Positions 47,568 through 55,263 of a stretch of DNA of 64,000 nt are shown here, piece by piece. Source of the stretch: Streptomyces agglomeratus (GTDB lineage: Bacteria > Actinomycetota > Actinomycetes > Streptomycetales > Streptomycetaceae); contig NZ_MEHJ01000001.1 of the NCBI RefSeq assembly GCF_001746415.1, positions 2,997,001 through 3,061,000 of the forward strand, in the 5' to 3' direction. A program made the position numbers and the translations under genes. The first letter of the stretch is position 1. The number at the start of each line of letters is the position of its first letter. The notes under the pieces are model-generated. The model did not search any database. It saw nothing but the letters and a program-made list of their open reading frames with translations, and was not told where the DNA came from.

Positions 47568-48605
47568 GTGAATAATTCCCCTTCGTACCTCCCCGCCGGT
47601 GACCGCTACGACTCCATGGAGTACCGGCGCACCGGCCGCAGCGGGCTCAAGCTGCCCGCCCTTTCGCTCGGCCTGTGGCACAACTTCGGCGACGACCGCG
47701 CGCTGGACACGCAGCGCGCGATCCTGCGCCGCGCGTTCGACCTCGGCGTGACGCACTTCGACCTGGCCAACAACTACGGCCCGCCGGCCGGCTCCGCCGA
47801 GCTGAACTTCGGGAAGATCTTCGCGCAGGACTTCGCCCCCTACCGCGACGAACTGGTCATCTCCACGAAGGCCGGCTATCTGATGCACCCCGGTCCGTAC
47901 GGCGAGTGGGGATCGCGCAAGTACCTGCTGTCGTCGCTCGACGCCTCGCTGACCCGGATGGGTCTGGACTACGTCGACATCTTCTACTCGCACCGCTTCG
48001 ACCCGGAGACCCCGCTCGAGGAGACGATGGGCGCGCTGGCCACGGCGGTGCGCCAGGGGAAGGCGCTATACGCCGGCGTGTCGTCGTACAACGCCGAGCA
48101 GACGGCGGAGGCGGCCGGGCTGCTGCGGGACATGGGCGTACCCGCGCTGATCCACCAGCCGTCGTACTCGATGATCAACCGGTGGACGGAGGAAGACGGC
48201 CTGCTGGACACCCTGGAGGAGGCCGGCATGGGCTGCATCTCCTTCGTACCGCTCGCGCAGGGGCTGCTCACCGGCAAGTACCTGAACGGCATCCCGGAGG
48301 GCTCGCGCGCCACCCAGGGCAAGTCGCTCGACCCCGGTCTGCTGTCGGACGAGGTGGTACGCCGCCTCAACGGCCTGAACGACATCGCGCAGCGGCGCGG
48401 CCAGTCGCTGGCCCAGCTGGCGATCGCGTGGGTGCTGCGCGACCCGCGCATGACGTCGGCGCTGATCGGCGCGTCGAGCGTGCGGCAGCTGGAGGAGAAC
48501 GTCGCGGCGCTCAACGGGCCCGCCCTGTCCGACGAAGAGCTGAAGGAGATCGACACCTTCGCGGTCGACACCGAGGGCACGAACATCTGGGCCGGGCGGG
48601 GCTGA
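47568..48605 (+). CDS. Aldo/keto reductase (YghZ-like)
   Basis: This 345-residue NADPH-dependent oxidoreductase has the TIM-barrel AKR signatures: GLWHNFGDDRALDTQRAIL, FDLANNYGPPAG (catalytic Asp and Tyr), STKAGYLMHPGPYG (catalytic Lys) and the C-terminal NADPH site GASSVRQLEENVAAL. The layout resembles the YghZ/AKR14 L-glyceraldehyde-3-phosphate reductase group. The GTG start has AAGGAGGGG 8 nt upstream. It ends at a perfect hairpin. Confidence 0.92.
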   Translation: MNNSPSYLPAGDRYDSMEYRRTGRSGLKLPALSLGLWHNFGDDRALDTQRAILRRAFDLGVTHFDLANNYGPPAGSAELNFGKIFAQDFAPYRDELVISTKAGYLMHPGPYGEWGSRKYLLSSLDASLTRMGLDYVDIFYSHRFDPETPLEETMGALATAVRQGKALYAGVSSYNAEQTAEAAGLLRDMGVPALIHQPSYSMINRWTEEDGLLDTLEEAGMGCISFVPLAQGLLTGKYLNGIPEGSRATQGKSLDPGLLSDEVVRRLNGLNDIAQRRGQSLAQLAIAWVLRDPRMTSALIGASSVRQLEENVAALNGPALSDEELKEIDTFAVDTEGTNIWAGRG

Positions 48606-48661
48606 CGGCGCCGGTGCGACGGGTGGTCCGTGTGTGACGGCCGGGCCCCGCGCACAAAAAA

Positions 48662-48695
48662 CGGGCCGGTCCGTGGGGGGATACGGACCGGCCCG
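48662..48695 (+). terminator. Terminator of the aldo/keto reductase gene
   Basis: A perfect 13-bp inverted repeat (48662-48674 and 48683-48695) follows an A-run, 56 bp after the stop. A smaller 6-bp stem ACCCTT/AAGGGT with a CGTA loop follows at 48715-48730. The space from here to the HxlR gene shows nothing else. Confidence 0.85.
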
Positions 48696-48891
48696 AGGGG
48701 GGGTTTCCACCATAACCCTTCGTAAAGGGTGCTCGCGCCCGCGCCGTGCCGAAAGTCGCCCAGGATTTTTCCCGGCGCGCCTGCGAGCGGGCCCTGAGGC
48801 CAGTCGGCACTAGGGAAAATACGCTTCTGCGGCCCGCCGCCCGTCCCCCTCACGGGCTAATCGGGCGCGAGGAGCGGACTTGACGCTCCGC

Positions 48892-49287
48892 TTACGCGAC
48901 GTCGCGCTGCTTGGCGCTCAGGATCTGTTCCATGTGCTCGTTCGCCCACGCGCCGAGCGGTGCGAGGGCCGCGTTGAGCCCCTGCCCCATCTCCGTGAGC
49001 GAGTACTCGACGCGGGGCGGGACCTCCCGGTACACCTCGCGGTGAACGATGCCGTCCGCCTCCAGCTCGCGCAGCTGCTGAATCAGCATCTTCTCGCTGA
49101 CCCCGGGCACCTGGCGCCTCAGCCGGCCGAAGCGGAGCGTTCCCCCGTCGTCCAGTGCCCAGAGGATCAGCGCCTTCCACTTGCCGCCCACCACGTCCAT
49201 CGCGGCGTCGAGGCCGCAGATGTAGGGCCCGGTGTCCTTGGCCACGGCCAACTCCATTGCTCCGTACGGACTGTCACTGACGGTCAT
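48892..49287 (-). CDS. HxlR-family winged-helix regulator
   Basis: This 131-residue HxlR-type regulator has YICGLDAAMDVVGGKWKALILWAL, then TLRFGRLRRQVPGVSEKMLIQQLRELEADGIVHR and VEYSLTEMGQGL. C24 of the IC motif is the residue through which some HxlR members sense electrophiles. It starts MTVSDSPYGAM at 49287; a shorter start at 49257 (MELAVAKD) has a CGGAG sequence before it and is a real alternative. Its target is not evident: the baeRF3-like gene lies upstream on the same strand. Confidence 0.88.
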   Translation of the reverse strand: MTVSDSPYGAMELAVAKDTGPYICGLDAAMDVVGGKWKALILWALDDGGTLRFGRLRRQVPGVSEKMLIQQLRELEADGIVHREVYREVPPRVEYSLTEMGQGLNAALAPLGAWANEHMEQILSAKQRDVA

Positions 49288-49441
49288 CGACCATACGGGA
49301 GCCGGCGTCGGCGCAGCAGGGTCACTCCGTGAGCCGGGGCGCGGGGCGGCCGGAGGCGGCGCCGGGGCCGGGCGCGTCGCCGCCGCCGCGGGGACCGGGG
49401 TCCCCGCGGCGGCGGGCCGTACAGCGGCCGGGCCGGCGGGC

Positions 49442-50560
49442 TCAGTAGCGGAGTGCCGCCGCGACCCTGTGCGCGTCGGCCAGCGAGTCGTCCGGCACGA
49501 AGATGACCTCGCCGTCCGCCGACAGCACCGTCTCCACCAGCGAGTCGATGATGTCCTCCTCCGCGCCCGGCACGCCCGCCTCCTCCGGCTCCAGCAGCGT
49601 GAGGGTCGCCCGTTCCGCGCCCTCCACCGTGTCGGGCCGGGCCGTGACCCGCAGGCTCTCCTCGACCACGAGCAGCGCCACCCGGCCCTCACCCGCCGCC
49701 TGCCACACGTCCTGTACGCCCGCGGAGTAGCGCTTGCCGCTGCGGGCCTCGTCGAGTCCGCGCATCCCACGCTCCGTGTCGGCCTCGGCGAGGGCCCGGC
49801 GGGCGGGGGCCAGCTGGGCCGACATCTCCGCCGGCGTGGTGTTCGCCAGCCCGCCCACCTCCAGCTCGGCGGCGAGCGCCTGCCCGTGGTGGGTGACCTC
49901 GCGGTAGACCGAGATGTGCTTGCTGAGGCCGACAAGGATGACCGGCAGCGGGCTCGCCTGGAGCACCGCGGTGAGCTTCCTGTCGGCTTCCATGAGCATG
50001 TTCCGGAAGTCCTGGGTGGTCCACTGGCCCCCGTCCCGGCTGGGCGCCTTGTCGCGCTCGGCGCCCGACGAGATGACCGGGAAGCCGGACTTCTGGTCCT
50101 CGGCCACCTGATCGCCCTGCCCGCGCCACAGCCGCACCTCGCCCGTACTGAGCACGAGGACCAGGTACGGCCGCTCCCGCGCCTCCAGGGCGACCAGGTT
50201 GCGGGTGAGGTACGTCGTATTGATCACGATGCGCTCGGGCACGGACCCGCCGACGAGGAAGCTGCGGTGCTCCTCGGGCGAGGCGTAGACGATCAGGCCG
50301 TCACCGAAGTACTCCGGATCGAGCGCGTCGGCCGCGGCGGTCAGGTGCTGCGTCACCGCGGCAGCCTGCGCCTTCGAGACCTCCGGGTCGTCGGCGAGGC
50401 GCTTCTCGGCCTCGGTGAGCAGGTTGCGCAGGCGGATGTCGTCCTGCTGGCTCTCCGGCCAGTGCCGGTGCGTGGGCAGTGTGACCGACACCGCCGGGTA
50501 CGGGCGGGGCTTGCGCAGTTCGGCGAGCAGTTCCGGGGTGGGGCGGGTCGGCTGCGTCAT
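49442..50560 (-). CDS. baeRF family 3-like (archaeo-eukaryotic release-factor superfamily) protein
   Basis: This 372-residue protein has the baeRF-like layout with an eL30-like middle domain. It begins PELLAELRKPRPYPAVSVTLPTHRHWPESQ and has LNLLTEAEKRL-type helices and a middle strand run (VLVLSTGEVRLWRGQGDQVAED). The C-terminal part (LLVVEESLRVTARP) ends in the VFVPDDSLADAHRVAAALRY segment of this family. baeRF proteins are proposed ribosome-hibernation/rescue or toxin-response factors, and biochemical roles are untested for family 3. It is 154 bp upstream of an HxlR gene on the same strand. Confidence 0.72.
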   Translation of the reverse strand: MTQPTRPTPELLAELRKPRPYPAVSVTLPTHRHWPESQQDDIRLRNLLTEAEKRLADDPEVSKAQAAAVTQHLTAAADALDPEYFGDGLIVYASPEEHRSFLVGGSVPERIVINTTYLTRNLVALEARERPYLVLVLSTGEVRLWRGQGDQVAEDQKSGFPVISSGAERDKAPSRDGGQWTTQDFRNMLMEADRKLTAVLQASPLPVILVGLSKHISVYREVTHHGQALAAELEVGGLANTTPAEMSAQLAPARRALAEADTERGMRGLDEARSGKRYSAGVQDVWQAAGEGRVALLVVEESLRVTARPDTVEGAERATLTLLEPEEAGVPGAEEDIIDSLVETVLSADGEVIFVPDDSLADAHRVAAALRY

Positions 50561-50717
50561 TCGGGCACTCCTGGCTGCGGCTGCGGCTGTGGATCGCGGG
50601 CAGGCGGCTTCCCGTGCCGCCCGTCCGTACGTGCGTGAGTTACGTGCGGTACATCCGATACGTGCGTCTCATGGCAACTTCTCACGATTGCGCGGATGGC
50701 GCGCGCTCTCGGCGCTG

Positions 50718-51542
50718 TCAGGCGGCAGAAGCCGCGAGTCCGCCCAGCAGCAGCCCGGCCAGCGTCCCGGTGATCATGAAGGGGCCGAACGGGATCGCGG
50801 TCCTGCGCCCGGCGCGCCGCAGGATCACCAGCCCGGCGCCGTACACCGCACCGAGCAGGAACCCGGCGAAAGCCCCGGCGAAGAACACGGGCCAGCCGTA
50901 CCAGCCGAGGGCGGTCCCCAGGGCGACGGCCAGTTTGACGTCGCCGAAGCCCATGCCGTTGGGGTTGATCAGGAAGAGGACGAAGTAGCCGCCGCCGAGA
51001 GCGGCGCCGCCGAGCAGCGCACCGGGCCACGACCCGCCGTCGCCCGGCAGCAGCGCGGCCAGTCCGAGCAGGAGGGCGGCCGCGGCGGCGAGCGGCAGGG
51101 TCAGTACGTCGGGCAGCCGGTGCACGCGCAGGTCAACGACGGCCAGCAGCACCCCGAACGGTGCCAGCAGCAGCCACACACCCAGCTCGGGCCTGCCCCC
51201 GGTGCCGGCCGCGAGCAGGGCGCAGGCGAGGGCGGTGAGGACGGCGGGAACGACGGCGCGCGGGTACGGCGCGCCGTCGGACGGGAGGTCCGGCGCGCCG
51301 GCGTCTTCCGCTGCGCCGTCGGGAGTACGTACCGGAGCGGCCGCCCCCACCGCCGCCGCGCACCGGGCACACCGCGCGGTGCCGAGCCAGCCGCGCGCGG
51401 GCCCGGTGAACGGATGCCCGGCCGGGCACGCCGCGCGCCAGCCCTCCTCGGGCTCGACGGCGAGCCGGTAGGCGGCGCGGGGCACGAGCAGTCCGGTGAG
51501 GGCGCCCCAGAGGGCGGCGGCCGCGATCAGCGTGACGTACAC
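50718..51542 (-). CDS. Prepilin peptidase (A24 family)
   Basis: This 274-residue membrane protein has about seven hydrophobic segments and the two catalytic aspartates of prepilin peptidases: D137 in VVDLRVHRLPD and D201 in GMGFGDVKL. A degenerate N-terminal Cys motif (CPAGH … CARC, C39, C58, C61) resembles the zinc-binding loop of PilD-type enzymes. It should cleave class III/IV prepilin signals after Gly. Both the HINT-toxin (52554-54269) and the Flp pilin (61327-61563) carry such signals, so it is their likely processing enzyme. The ATG at 51542 is preceded by a convincing space shared with the DUF192 gene. Confidence 0.9.
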   Translation of the reverse strand: MYVTLIAAAALWGALTGLLVPRAAYRLAVEPEEGWRAACPAGHPFTGPARGWLGTARCARCAAAVGAAAPVRTPDGAAEDAGAPDLPSDGAPYPRAVVPAVLTALACALLAAGTGGRPELGVWLLLAPFGVLLAVVDLRVHRLPDVLTLPLAAAAALLLGLAALLPGDGGSWPGALLGGAALGGGYFVLFLINPNGMGFGDVKLAVALGTALGWYGWPVFFAGAFAGFLLGAVYGAGLVILRRAGRRTAIPFGPFMITGTLAGLLLGGLAASAA

Positions 51543-51645
51543 GTGAGGAGCCTAGGGCGGCGCGGGGGCCGGGTCATGGGCCCGTGGGCCCAGAGACGTC
51601 CGGGGGTGGGCCCAGCACGGCGGGACGGGACTACCGTTCGGGGGC

Positions 51646-52035
51646 ATGAGCGGCATGGGGCGATGGGCGGACGGGCCGGGGACGCTGACCGTGGAGGGCG
51701 GCCGGCCCGGCCCCGCACGGCCGCCCGTACCGGTCGAGATCGCGGTGTCCACGCGGGCGCGTACGCGGGGGCTCCTGGGCCGGGACGGAATCACCGGCGC
51801 ACTGCTGCTGACCCCGGCGAGCAGCGTGCACACGTTCGGGATGCGCTTCGCGATCGATGTGGCGTACCTGGACAGGGGCTTGCGCGTGATCACCGTACGG
51901 ACGATGCCCCCGGGCCGGCTGGGCCTGCCCCGGTTGCGGGCCCGGCACGTGCTGGAAGCGGAGGCGGGCGCGATGGAGGGGTGGGGGGTACGGGCGGGGG
52001 CCGTGCTGCGGGTGCGGGCGGGCGAGCGGACCTGA
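51646..52035 (+). CDS. DUF192 family protein
   Basis: This 129-residue protein has the DUF192 core: STRARTRGLLGRDGITGALLL, SVHTFGMRFAIDVAYLDRGLRVI and ARHVLEAEAGAME. No signal peptide is seen. DUF192 proteins often accompany Tad/type II secretion genes in actinobacteria. It is divergent from prepilin peptidase with 103 bp between starts, consistent with a secretion-linked role, but no activity is known. Confidence 0.85.
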   Translation: MSGMGRWADGPGTLTVEGGRPGPARPPVPVEIAVSTRARTRGLLGRDGITGALLLTPASSVHTFGMRFAIDVAYLDRGLRVITVRTMPPGRLGLPRLRARHVLEAEAGAMEGWGVRAGAVLRVRAGERT

Positions 52036-52162
52036 GGACCTCCCGTCCCCCCGGGCGGTTCCGGGTTCACTGCGCCACGGTCCCGGCCCGTACGCCGCTA
52101 CTCCAGCGGGAGGGAAGCCGGGCCGCCCGCAACCGCAGCAACTCCACCCCCGTTCAGCGCCC

Positions 52163-52567
52163 CTACTCCTCCGGCCCGTACGGGACGTCCTCGGCGAGCC
52201 GGGGGTCGTAATACGTCACCCGCCATGCCTCCCCCAGTTGCCGCGCCAGCTCGCGTGCCAGCCCGGCGCCGCGCTCGGCGAAGGCCGCCTCGTCGCGTGG
52301 GTCCGGGAAGCCGGACGCCATGGGGTCGTCGCGGTCGAGGGTGGCGTCGTACGCGTCGCCCCAGCGCTCCAGCTCCTGCGCGAGGTTCCGGTCGACCGGC
52401 AGTTCGCCGGGCGCGACGTTGTCGCTGACGCCGTCGCTGCCGCGCACCCACACGGGGTGGCAGTCGTAGTCGGCGGCGAGCCGCACCTGACGTACGCCCC
52501 GCGCCCCACCTGCTGCGCCCACTCCACCCGCTGCACTCACACCTTCACCCATCTCACTGCCCCGCAC
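52163..52567 (-). CDS. Candidate immunity protein of the HINT toxin
   Basis: This 134-residue (GTG at 52567) or 129-residue (ATG at 52552) acidic protein's start overlaps the toxin stop by 14 nt, a hallmark of toxin-immunity coupling. The visible core VRLAADYDCHPVWVRGSDGV, NVAPGELPVDRNLAQELERWGDAYDATLDRDDP and helical C-terminus (FAERGAGLARELARQLGEAW) is widespread in Streptomyces beside toxin-like genes in my recollection, but no named immunity family can be assigned. No signal peptide is visible, so it acts in the cytoplasm. Confidence 0.7.
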   Translation of the reverse strand: MRGSEMGEGVSAAGGVGAAGGARGVRQVRLAADYDCHPVWVRGSDGVSDNVAPGELPVDRNLAQELERWGDAYDATLDRDDPMASGFPDPRDEAAFAERGAGLARELARQLGEAWRVTYYDPRLAEDVPYGPEE

Positions 52568-54269
52568 TCTTGGGGTTGGCGCCCACGACGAACCCGTTGT
52601 TCCCCACCGTCACCGCCACCCTTCGCTTCTGTCCCTTGAACTCGACCTCGTAGACCGGCCGACCGTCCCCCTTGCCCTGCGTGCCGACCTTCTTGCCCTT
52701 GGTCGCAGCCTGCATCACCAGGTCGGGAATGTCCTCACGGGCGATTCCGCTGCGCTCGAAGTCGTCTGCGTGCTCTTCGATGATGTGCTTGAGGCCCGCC
52801 CGCGAGTTGCCCTCCTCCAGGAACACGATCTTCCCCTCCGCGTTGCGCTCGGCCCTGATGACCTTCTCCGGGTCGAACTTGACGCCCGTCTCTTTCATCT
52901 CGTCGAGGAGTTCCTTGTCCACGCAGTCGTTGTTGTGGACGAGCGCGTTCTGGCCGCCGACACCGACGTAATACGTGTGGATTCCCGCGACGGTGAGGTC
53001 GTGCGTCGTCTGCCGCCGGGTGTGGTGGGCGACAGCGACGACGGGCAGGGCCGCGCCGTCGGGGGCGCGGAGGCTCGCGCCCGGCCTGATGTCACCGGCG
53101 TCGGCCCAACGGTCCGCGCCGTGCGCGCCGTGCGCGCCGTGCGCGCCGTGGGCACCGTGCGCGCCGTGGGCACCGCCGCCGCTCAGCCAGAAGGGATGGG
53201 TGTCGGTGGCGGTGACGGTACGGAGTCCGGCCGCCGTCCGGACGGTCAGGCGGGTGAAGTGCTTGTCGTCGTACGTAGTGATCGTGTTCGTGACGCGGCG
53301 GCTGGTTGTCACCCCGCTGACGGGCTCCGTCACGGTGACACGGTCGCCGGCACGGACGCTCTCGATGGGGATACGGGTGCCGTCGGCGAGGAGCACCGGA
53401 GTACCGGGCGGGAAACTGTGCGCGGCGGCGCAGGTGATGGGCCGCTTGGCGGGCTGGTCCGGCTTCCCGGGTTCCTTCCCGTCGAGCTTGCGCCGCGCGT
53501 CGTCGAGTGCGTCCTGGGCGTCCTTGACGCGCTTGCGGTTCTTGACCAGGCCGGTGAGGCCCTCGTACAGATCGTCGCCGTGCTTCTTCAGCGTCCGTAC
53601 GAGCTCGGCGGCCTTCTTCCACTTCCACGGCGCGCCGTATTTCGCCGCGAGCTTGCCGACGGCGCCGCCGACCAGGCTGGTCAGGACGTTGATGAGGGTG
53701 TCCGTGCAGGCTGCGGCGTTGCCTTTGGTGACGCAGTCGACGGCGTCGGTGATGCCGAGTTCCTCGGCCAGGATTCTGCCGAGTTCCTTTGCCGCCCGTT
53801 CGGCTTTCGCGGTGTCGCTCCGCTCGGCGTCCTTGGCGTCCTGGAGCTCCTTGAGTGCCTTCTCGTACGCGAGCCGCTCGGGCGACTTCGTACCGTCGCC
53901 GTCGGACACGGCCGTCTCGTCACGGCCTCGCCCACTCCCCTCGCCCTGCCCGTCACCGTCGCCACGCCCACGCGCGTCGTCCCGCCCACGTGCGTCGTCG
54001 CCCGTCCGGCGGTCGCCGGCGGCGCCGTCCCCGCCCGGGCCCCCGCAGTCGCCGCCTCCGGTGACCCGGCACACCGCCGCGCCCACCTGCTGGGAGATCG
54101 TCTGCCCGAGACCGGTGGCGACCAGCGTGGCGATGATGGCGGCGACCACCAGCACGAGTCCGGCGTACTCCAGCGTCGTCTGCCCCGACTGCGCTTTGCG
54201 CAGCCCCAACAGGCGTGCTCCGGTACGTGGTTGACGACTGCCGCGGACCCGCCGGAGGTGGAGTGCCAT
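52554..54269 (-). CDS. Flp/TadE-prepilin-anchored polymorphic toxin with HINT domain
   Basis: This 571-residue protein starts MALHLRRVRGSRQ. A class III prepilin signal at 26-58 (AQSG/QTTLEYAGLVLVVAAI) would be cut after G29 with E34 at +5. A Gly/Asp/Arg-rich linker (71-130) and a helical region (130-270) follow. The HINT autoproteolytic domain (about 280-447) has C280, HSFPPGTPVLLADGTRIPIESVRAGDRV, THPFWL and the terminal GGQNALVHNN, where splicing/cleavage would occur at HN. The last ~125 residues are a separate C-terminal domain (RAGLKHIIEEHADDF; VYEVEFKGQKRRVAVTVGNNGFVVGANPKS), probably a nuclease-type toxin (BECR-like), but this is inference. The next gene overlaps and is a likely immunity gene. 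Confidence 0.85.
   Translation of the reverse strand: MALHLRRVRGSRQPRTGARLLGLRKAQSGQTTLEYAGLVLVVAAIIATLVATGLGQTISQQVGAAVCRVTGGGDCGGPGGDGAAGDRRTGDDARGRDDARGRGDGDGQGEGSGRGRDETAVSDGDGTKSPERLAYEKALKELQDAKDAERSDTAKAERAAKELGRILAEELGITDAVDCVTKGNAAACTDTLINVLTSLVGGAVGKLAAKYGAPWKWKKAAELVRTLKKHGDDLYEGLTGLVKNRKRVKDAQDALDDARRKLDGKEPGKPDQPAKRPITCAAAHSFPPGTPVLLADGTRIPIESVRAGDRVTVTEPVSGVTTSRRVTNTITTYDDKHFTRLTVRTAAGLRTVTATDTHPFWLSGGGAHGAHGAHGAHGAHGAHGADRWADAGDIRPGASLRAPDGAALPVVAVAHHTRRQTTHDLTVAGIHTYYVGVGGQNALVHNNDCVDKELLDEMKETGVKFDPEKVIRAERNAEGKIVFLEEGNSRAGLKHIIEEHADDFERSGIAREDIPDLVMQAATKGKKVGTQGKGDGRPVYEVEFKGQKRRVAVTVGNNGFVVGANPKSAGQ
53115..53174. repeat. In-frame 9-bp tandem repeat inside the HINT domain
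   Basis: About six copies of GTGCGCGCC-like 9-bp units encode a GAH-repeat (residues about 366-386) in the loop of the HINT domain where inserted endonucleases often sit. The length is a multiple of three, so copy-number change would not shift frame. Confidence 0.85.
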
Positions 54270-54357
54270 GCCGGTGACCGTACGGAACACCCGTGCGCGG
54301 GGCATGGGCCCACGGGCCCAACCCGGGCTCAATCGCGCCGGAGCCGGTGGGGCGGGC

Positions 54358-55110
54358 TCAGGGCAGTTTGGCTGCCTGGGCCGTGGCGAGCCGGGCGGGA
54401 ATCTCGGGCGTCCCGGCGTCGACGAAGTTGGCGGCGTAGAAGATGACGACCGTCGATCCGGACCGTACGAGCTGGAAGACGAGCGGCACCTTGGTGCCCT
54501 CGAAGGAGCCGGTGACCTGGTAGGCGAGGGCTTCCTGCCCGGCCTCGGGTGCGGGCAGTCGCTCCACCCGGGTGTACGTCGAGGGGCCGTCGCCACCCGT
54601 GGTCCTGAAACCGCCGGCGCACGCCCCGACGGCCTTGCTGACGCCTCGGAGGACCTGCGCCGCGCCGGTGGCGCGCGGGTACGAGGTGAGGATCTCGGTG
54701 ACTACCGTCTGATCGTCCCTGTCCTCCTCCGACTCGTCCATGAGCGTGCGCAGGACGGTGGCGGACGGGCTGGGCTGGGGGGCGCCGTTGATGACGTCGG
54801 CGAGCGCCTGGCACTCGGGCTGCTCGGCGCGCTCGCTACCGGTCTCGCCGCCGCCCGCCATCGGAGCGACGGCGAAGCCGGGTACGTCGCCGCTCGCGAG
54901 GGCGACTCTCTTCAACTCACCCTCGCTGAGGGTCTCACCGGTACTCCTGACGGACTCGCCGCCTGCGGAGGAGACGGCGGGCTTCTCCTTGCCCGCCTGG
55001 TCATCGGCGGCAGCGTCGCCGCTGGACGCCCCGCCGCACGCGGCCGTGAGGCACAGGACTGCCGCTGCTGTGGCGGCGGTCGCCGCCCGCCGAGCCGAAC
55101 GAGCCTTCAC
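54358..55110 (-). CDS. Secreted lipoprotein of unknown function
   Basis: This 250-residue protein has a signal peptide ending in a lipobox LTAAC (C25), so it is a membrane lipoprotein. The mature part has a disordered Gly/Ser/Glu segment (26-60) and then an alpha/beta domain with C100 and C164 and a DRDDQTVVTEILTSYP…LVFQLVRSGSTVVIFYAANF core. No family is recognised. It precedes the HINT-toxin gene by 88 bp on the same strand, so the two may be co-transcribed. Confidence 0.8.
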   Translation of the reverse strand: MKARSARRAATAATAAAVLCLTAACGGASSGDAAADDQAGKEKPAVSSAGGESVRSTGETLSEGELKRVALASGDVPGFAVAPMAGGGETGSERAEQPECQALADVINGAPQPSPSATVLRTLMDESEEDRDDQTVVTEILTSYPRATGAAQVLRGVSKAVGACAGGFRTTGGDGPSTYTRVERLPAPEAGQEALAYQVTGSFEGTKVPLVFQLVRSGSTVVIFYAANFVDAGTPEIPARLATAQAAKLP

Positions 55111-55263
55111 GTCTCACCGCTCCCGTACGTACGACTCCGGACACACGCACGGTAACAACGATCCGGCTCCCGCACCTGGGCCCAGGGGCCCACGGTGCCT
55201 GTGCGGAACGCGAGTTGTCCACAGGGGTCGCGGGCGCGTGGGGTGGCTTGGGACCCTCGATGC

